A stretch of 8,038 bases of DNA. It comes from JBDNDK01 sp046719185 (lineage in GTDB: Bacteria > Armatimonadota > UBA5829). A program made the translations under genes and the position numbers. Below are positions 5,471-8,038 of the stretch, piece after piece (the first letter of the stretch is position 1; each line of letters opens with the position of its first letter). The notes beneath the pieces are model-generated. The model was given only the letters and a program-made list of their open reading frames with translations. It was not told where the DNA came from and did not search any database. The stretch lies in the NCBI GenBank assembly GCA_046719185.1, contig JBDNDK010000109.1:1-8038 (forward strand), given 5' to 3'.

Positions 5471-6904
5471 TTATTCATAGTGTAAAACATTAACTTTCAA
5501 ATTACCAATAACTCTTGATAAACTAAACATACTTGTAGCATCTCCTTCAGCCAGCTTTATATGAGTAGCATCTACAAAATCACTGTTTAATGTAGAATCA
5601 AAAGGAATCCATCTTCCATCAAAACACTCAGCCCAAGCATGATAATAGAATCCACTATTAGTATATATAAGCCCAGAAACAACCTTAGTTGGCACTCCAG
5701 CAGCCCTTGCAAAAGCTGCAAATAGTATAGCGTGGTCTCTGCACACACCAACTTTTGATCTTAACACATCTAATGCACTTCTAGTAATACCAATATCAGT
5801 CTTTGTTTCAATGTTCTTAAAAAGCCATTCTCTAATTGCAGAACATTTTTCATAGTTAGTCTTTTTATCTTTGGTTATTGTTTTTGAAAGCTCCTTTACT
5901 TCATCTGTTTGCCAATTTATATATGCTGTATTTGATAGATATTCTTTTGATATTTCTTCAAATGAATTGCTACCTATATCGGTCTCTTTTGTATATGACT
6001 CAATTATATATTTTGCTGAAGTTTTAGAATCATCAATAAATTCAACTCTCTGATTATCATCATTTAATAATTCAAATTCACCATCAAGACCTTCAATCAC
6101 AGCTTCCAACTTTTTCACTTTTCTAGGATTATTTATCTTCACAGAGGATTTAGCACTTGTCAGAGTAGCAATATCTGTCTTTGCATGTATATTTCTGTTA
6201 GACATTGCTTCCTCTTTGCTTTCTCTTATCATCTTAATTCCCATCACAGCTTCAGCCTTCAGAAGATCACCATTCTTATCCTGCCACAATATCATATTAC
6301 CTGTAGGAGTAGTATTTTTTACAACAATAGCATCATAGCTCTTTCCACCAATTTGAATCTTTTCTTCTCTTTCAATAACAATAGTAAGAGGATCAACTGA
6401 AAGTGTGAGAGGATTAAAATATTGATATGTATATTCTTTTCCCTTTTCCATAGTTTCATCAGTGATTCCAAACATCAAATCGCCAACAAAAGTAGCACCT
6501 TTGGGTATATCAATAGTATGCTTTGTTAATCCACTGCCAGCAGATACCACACAATCTATTGTATCTTCATTAAACACAGCATGAACTTTAGTAGTTTTTC
6601 CACCACTAGACATCGAAAACTCTTCTTTAACAGGCATAAATTCCTTGTCTGTATACACAACCGTGGTTACCAATTGATGGATTTCTGAACCCAAAAGATT
6701 CATTTTTGTGCTTAAAACTGTGGTTATTTTATATCCCGGCTTATTTTTATAATCTGATTCTGATATTTTAAAAGACATATAGCCTATTTTCTGTTCAGCC
6801 ATATATGTGCCCATCCAAGCTTCATAAGGAACAGAAAAAGCTATAGCTTTTGAAATGTTAATAATAAGCATAATCAATAATACCAAATAATTTATTGTTT
6901 TCAT
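5471..6904 (-). CDS. Exported transglutaminase-like protein
   Basis: The 477-residue protein starts with a signal peptide (Lys2 then a hydrophobic core to about residue 20, probable cleavage after the AIA near 22), so it should act in the periplasm or at the surface. Residues about 25-235 form a beta-rich domain. It contains WQDKNGDLLKAEAV and MGIKMIRESKEEA, a pattern I associate with bacterial transglutaminase proteins of this architecture. The transglutaminase-like core lies at about 350-440. Its triad is visible as Cys388 (KVGVCRDHAILFAAFARAAG), His422 (YYHAWAECF) and Asp436 (WIPFDSTLN). Members of this superfamily are often proteases or amidases rather than protein cross-linkers, and the substrate here is unknown. 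ATG 6904 has AGAGG at 6 nt. The gene lies 76 nt after the DUF294 gene and 139 nt before nuoA. Confidence 0.88.
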   Translation of the reverse strand: MKTINYLVLLIMLIINISKAIAFSVPYEAWMGTYMAEQKIGYMSFKISESDYKNKPGYKITTVLSTKMNLLGSEIHQLVTTVVYTDKEFMPVKEEFSMSSGGKTTKVHAVFNEDTIDCVVSAGSGLTKHTIDIPKGATFVGDLMFGITDETMEKGKEYTYQYFNPLTLSVDPLTIVIEREEKIQIGGKSYDAIVVKNTTPTGNMILWQDKNGDLLKAEAVMGIKMIRESKEEAMSNRNIHAKTDIATLTSAKSSVKINNPRKVKKLEAVIEGLDGEFELLNDDNQRVEFIDDSKTSAKYIIESYTKETDIGSNSFEEISKEYLSNTAYINWQTDEVKELSKTITKDKKTNYEKCSAIREWLFKNIETKTDIGITRSALDVLRSKVGVCRDHAILFAAFARAAGVPTKVVSGLIYTNSGFYYHAWAECFDGRWIPFDSTLNSDFVDATHIKLAEGDATSMFSLSRVIGNLKVNVLHYE

Positions 6905-6917
6905 CTACTGCCTCTTT

Positions 6918-6929
6918 TGTTTATAAACA
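6918..6929. repeat. 12-bp perfect palindrome upstream of the transglutaminase gene
   Basis: TGTTTATAAACA is perfectly self-complementary. It lies 2 nt upstream of the Shine-Dalgarno region (AAGAGG, 6911-6916 on the minus strand) in the 76-nt gap after the DUF294 gene. It could be a dimeric regulator site in the leader. In such AT-rich sequence a chance origin is possible. No convincing promoter was found in this gap. Confidence 0.3.
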
Positions 6930-6980
6930 TAACCCTCTAGACAGTTTTTTCCATTTATTAAGTGCCAAATAATTAAATTA

Positions 6981-8038
6981 TTATACTGTTCCACCAAGAT
7001 AATCATAACTGATTCTCTTTTGAATGGCTGTTATCTGAGCAAATGATTGATTAAGGAGTGTTTGTTCTAACTGTGCAAGTTTTCTGTAGCTTATAGTATT
7101 GTCTATAGGACTATTAGATGATAATGATTCAGCTTGATTTTGTAATCTCAGTTTTATAAGAAAATCATAAGCCATTGCAATATCCTGACTGCTTGATTCT
7201 CTAATCACACCTAATGCTGCAAGCGAATATATTCTTTCCAAAGTGTTTGTATCTTCTATTTCTTTATTCAAAGCATACAATCTAGCAAAATTTACAATAG
7301 GCATTACAGCATCTTTCAAATCTAACTGACCTGAACTTTCACCAGAAACTCCACCAGAAATCACTCTTCCAAAGATTCTAGTAGGCGGCTTGAATAATAG
7401 TGAGTTTTGAGCAAAATGAGGATAAAATGACTGAGTATTATTCAAAACTTCAAAAATATAATTTCTAAGATCATTTGCTAACTCTACATCACCACAAACA
7501 GTCCTAAAATCAAAAAATATAGAAAACCTCAAAAGTTGCTGTGAATCTGGCAAAGATATCCAATCGGTGAAATACTTTTTCCATACTTCAATTGGCTTAC
7601 ACCATTTAGGATTTTTAGCCATTATATCTCCATTACAAAATGGATAACCTGCTTCATTCAGCCAACTGCAAACAAAGCTGCCAATATTATTCATATGTTC
7701 TTCTATTTGAGGTATCAGCTCTGAATTAGACGGCTGCTTATAAATTATTGCATTATCCTGATCACTTGCAAGCGTCATTTCCTGCCTGCCATGACTGCCT
7801 AAAGCAATGAATGCAAAAGGAACAGGAGACACACCAAATTTTTCTTCAGCAAGAGCAATTAGTTTCACACAAGCAGCATCACAAACAGATGATATCATTC
7901 TAGTCACATGATGAGGATGAGCACCACTATCTAATAAAGCCTTTGCAAGAGATGGTGATCTTCTGCATGCCTTTGCCACTTCTTCGGGAGTTTCAGCCTG
8001 TTGAACTTCTCTAGCAAGCACTATCAACATGCCGTTGA
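6981..8038 (-). CDS. DUF294 nucleotidyltransferase-like signalling protein (5' truncated)
   Basis: This is the C-terminal part of a larger protein; the reading frame is still open at the right edge. The first Met, at 8030, is therefore probably internal. The visible 349 residues from that Met have a helical lead-in (ETPEEVAKACRR... VTRMISSVCDA), then the DUF294 domain, which resembles the nucleotidyltransferase part of GlnD. Its signature GSHGRQEMTLASDQDNAIIY (78-97) holds Gly78-Ser79 and the metal-binding Asp90 and Asp92. The DUF294 C-terminal domain follows (about 200-340, with LKDAVMPIVNFARLYAL). Family members usually carry an N-terminal cyclic-nucleotide-binding domain and CBS domains, which would lie outside the window. 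They are thought to regulate by nucleotidyl transfer, but the target here is unknown. Confidence 0.85.
   Translation of the reverse strand, partial: NGMLIVLAREVQQAETPEEVAKACRRSPSLAKALLDSGAHPHHVTRMISSVCDAACVKLIALAEEKFGVSPVPFAFIALGSHGRQEMTLASDQDNAIIYKQPSNSELIPQIEEHMNNIGSFVCSWLNEAGYPFCNGDIMAKNPKWCKPIEVWKKYFTDWISLPDSQQLLRFSIFFDFRTVCGDVELANDLRNYIFEVLNNTQSFYPHFAQNSLLFKPPTRIFGRVISGGVSGESSGQLDLKDAVMPIVNFARLYALNKEIEDTNTLERIYSLAALGVIRESSSQDIAMAYDFLIKLRLQNQAESLSSNSPIDNTISYRKLAQLEQTLLNQSFAQITAIQKRISYDYLGGTV

Noticed and set aside
5871..6400. Two plus-strand open frames inside the transglutaminase gene
   Set aside because: They are low-complexity, Ser/Phe/Ile-rich antisense translations of an AT-rich gene with a clear catalytic triad on the other strand.
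6945..6969. Sigma54-type promoter beginning TTGGCAC upstream of the transglutaminase gene
   Set aside because: The GG element is present but there is no GC at the required -12 position, and TTGGCA has no acceptable -10 box at 16-18 nt either.

Overview
The window is an AT-rich stretch of a bacterial chromosome. All of its credible genes lie on the minus strand, so transcription reads from high to low coordinates. It carries a 5'-truncated DUF294 nucleotidyltransferase-like signalling protein, an exported transglutaminase-like protein, the complex I subunits nuoA-nuoB-nuoC-nuoD, a membrane PIN/TRAM protein of the YacL family, a fused ispDF isoprenoid enzyme, and a small acidic protein of unknown function. 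The low GC content, the fused IspDF, group 1-like separate NuoC and NuoD, and the yacL-ispDF order would fit a Deferribacterota-like organism (for example a Mucispirillum relative). That placement is an inference from gene content and memory; no search was run.

Layout in transcription order: (1) 8038-6981, the C-terminal part of a DUF294 protein that runs off the right edge. (2) 6904-5471, a secreted or periplasmic transglutaminase-like protein with an intact Cys-His-Asp triad. (3) 5331-2880, a tight nuoABCD block (10-nt overlap, 28-nt gap, 17-nt overlap). It ends after nuoD, and nuoE-N are absent from the next 2.8 kb. (4) 2762-473, yacL followed by ispDF, sharing 62 nt in different frames. 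The yacL-ispD-ispF order is also found in Bacillus subtilis. (5) 358-23, an orphan acidic protein with a His cluster, a TTG start, a strong Shine-Dalgarno site and its own sigma70-like promoter.

Together these are mostly housekeeping functions: respiratory quinone reduction (NuoABCD is the hydrophilic connecting module plus one membrane subunit), MEP-pathway isoprenoid synthesis (which also feeds quinone side chains) and an RNA-linked PIN/TRAM protein. I saw no tRNA, rRNA, CRISPR array, insertion sequence or prophage signal, and no gene-free stretch longer than about 140 bases. Nothing here amounts to a clear new system. The most unusual points are the long yacL/ispDF overlap, which contains the CTP-binding loop of IspD; a direct repeat with about three helical turns between copies in the yacL leader; the His cluster in the small orphan protein; and the split nuo operon with a one-residue insertion next to the NuoB cysteine pair.
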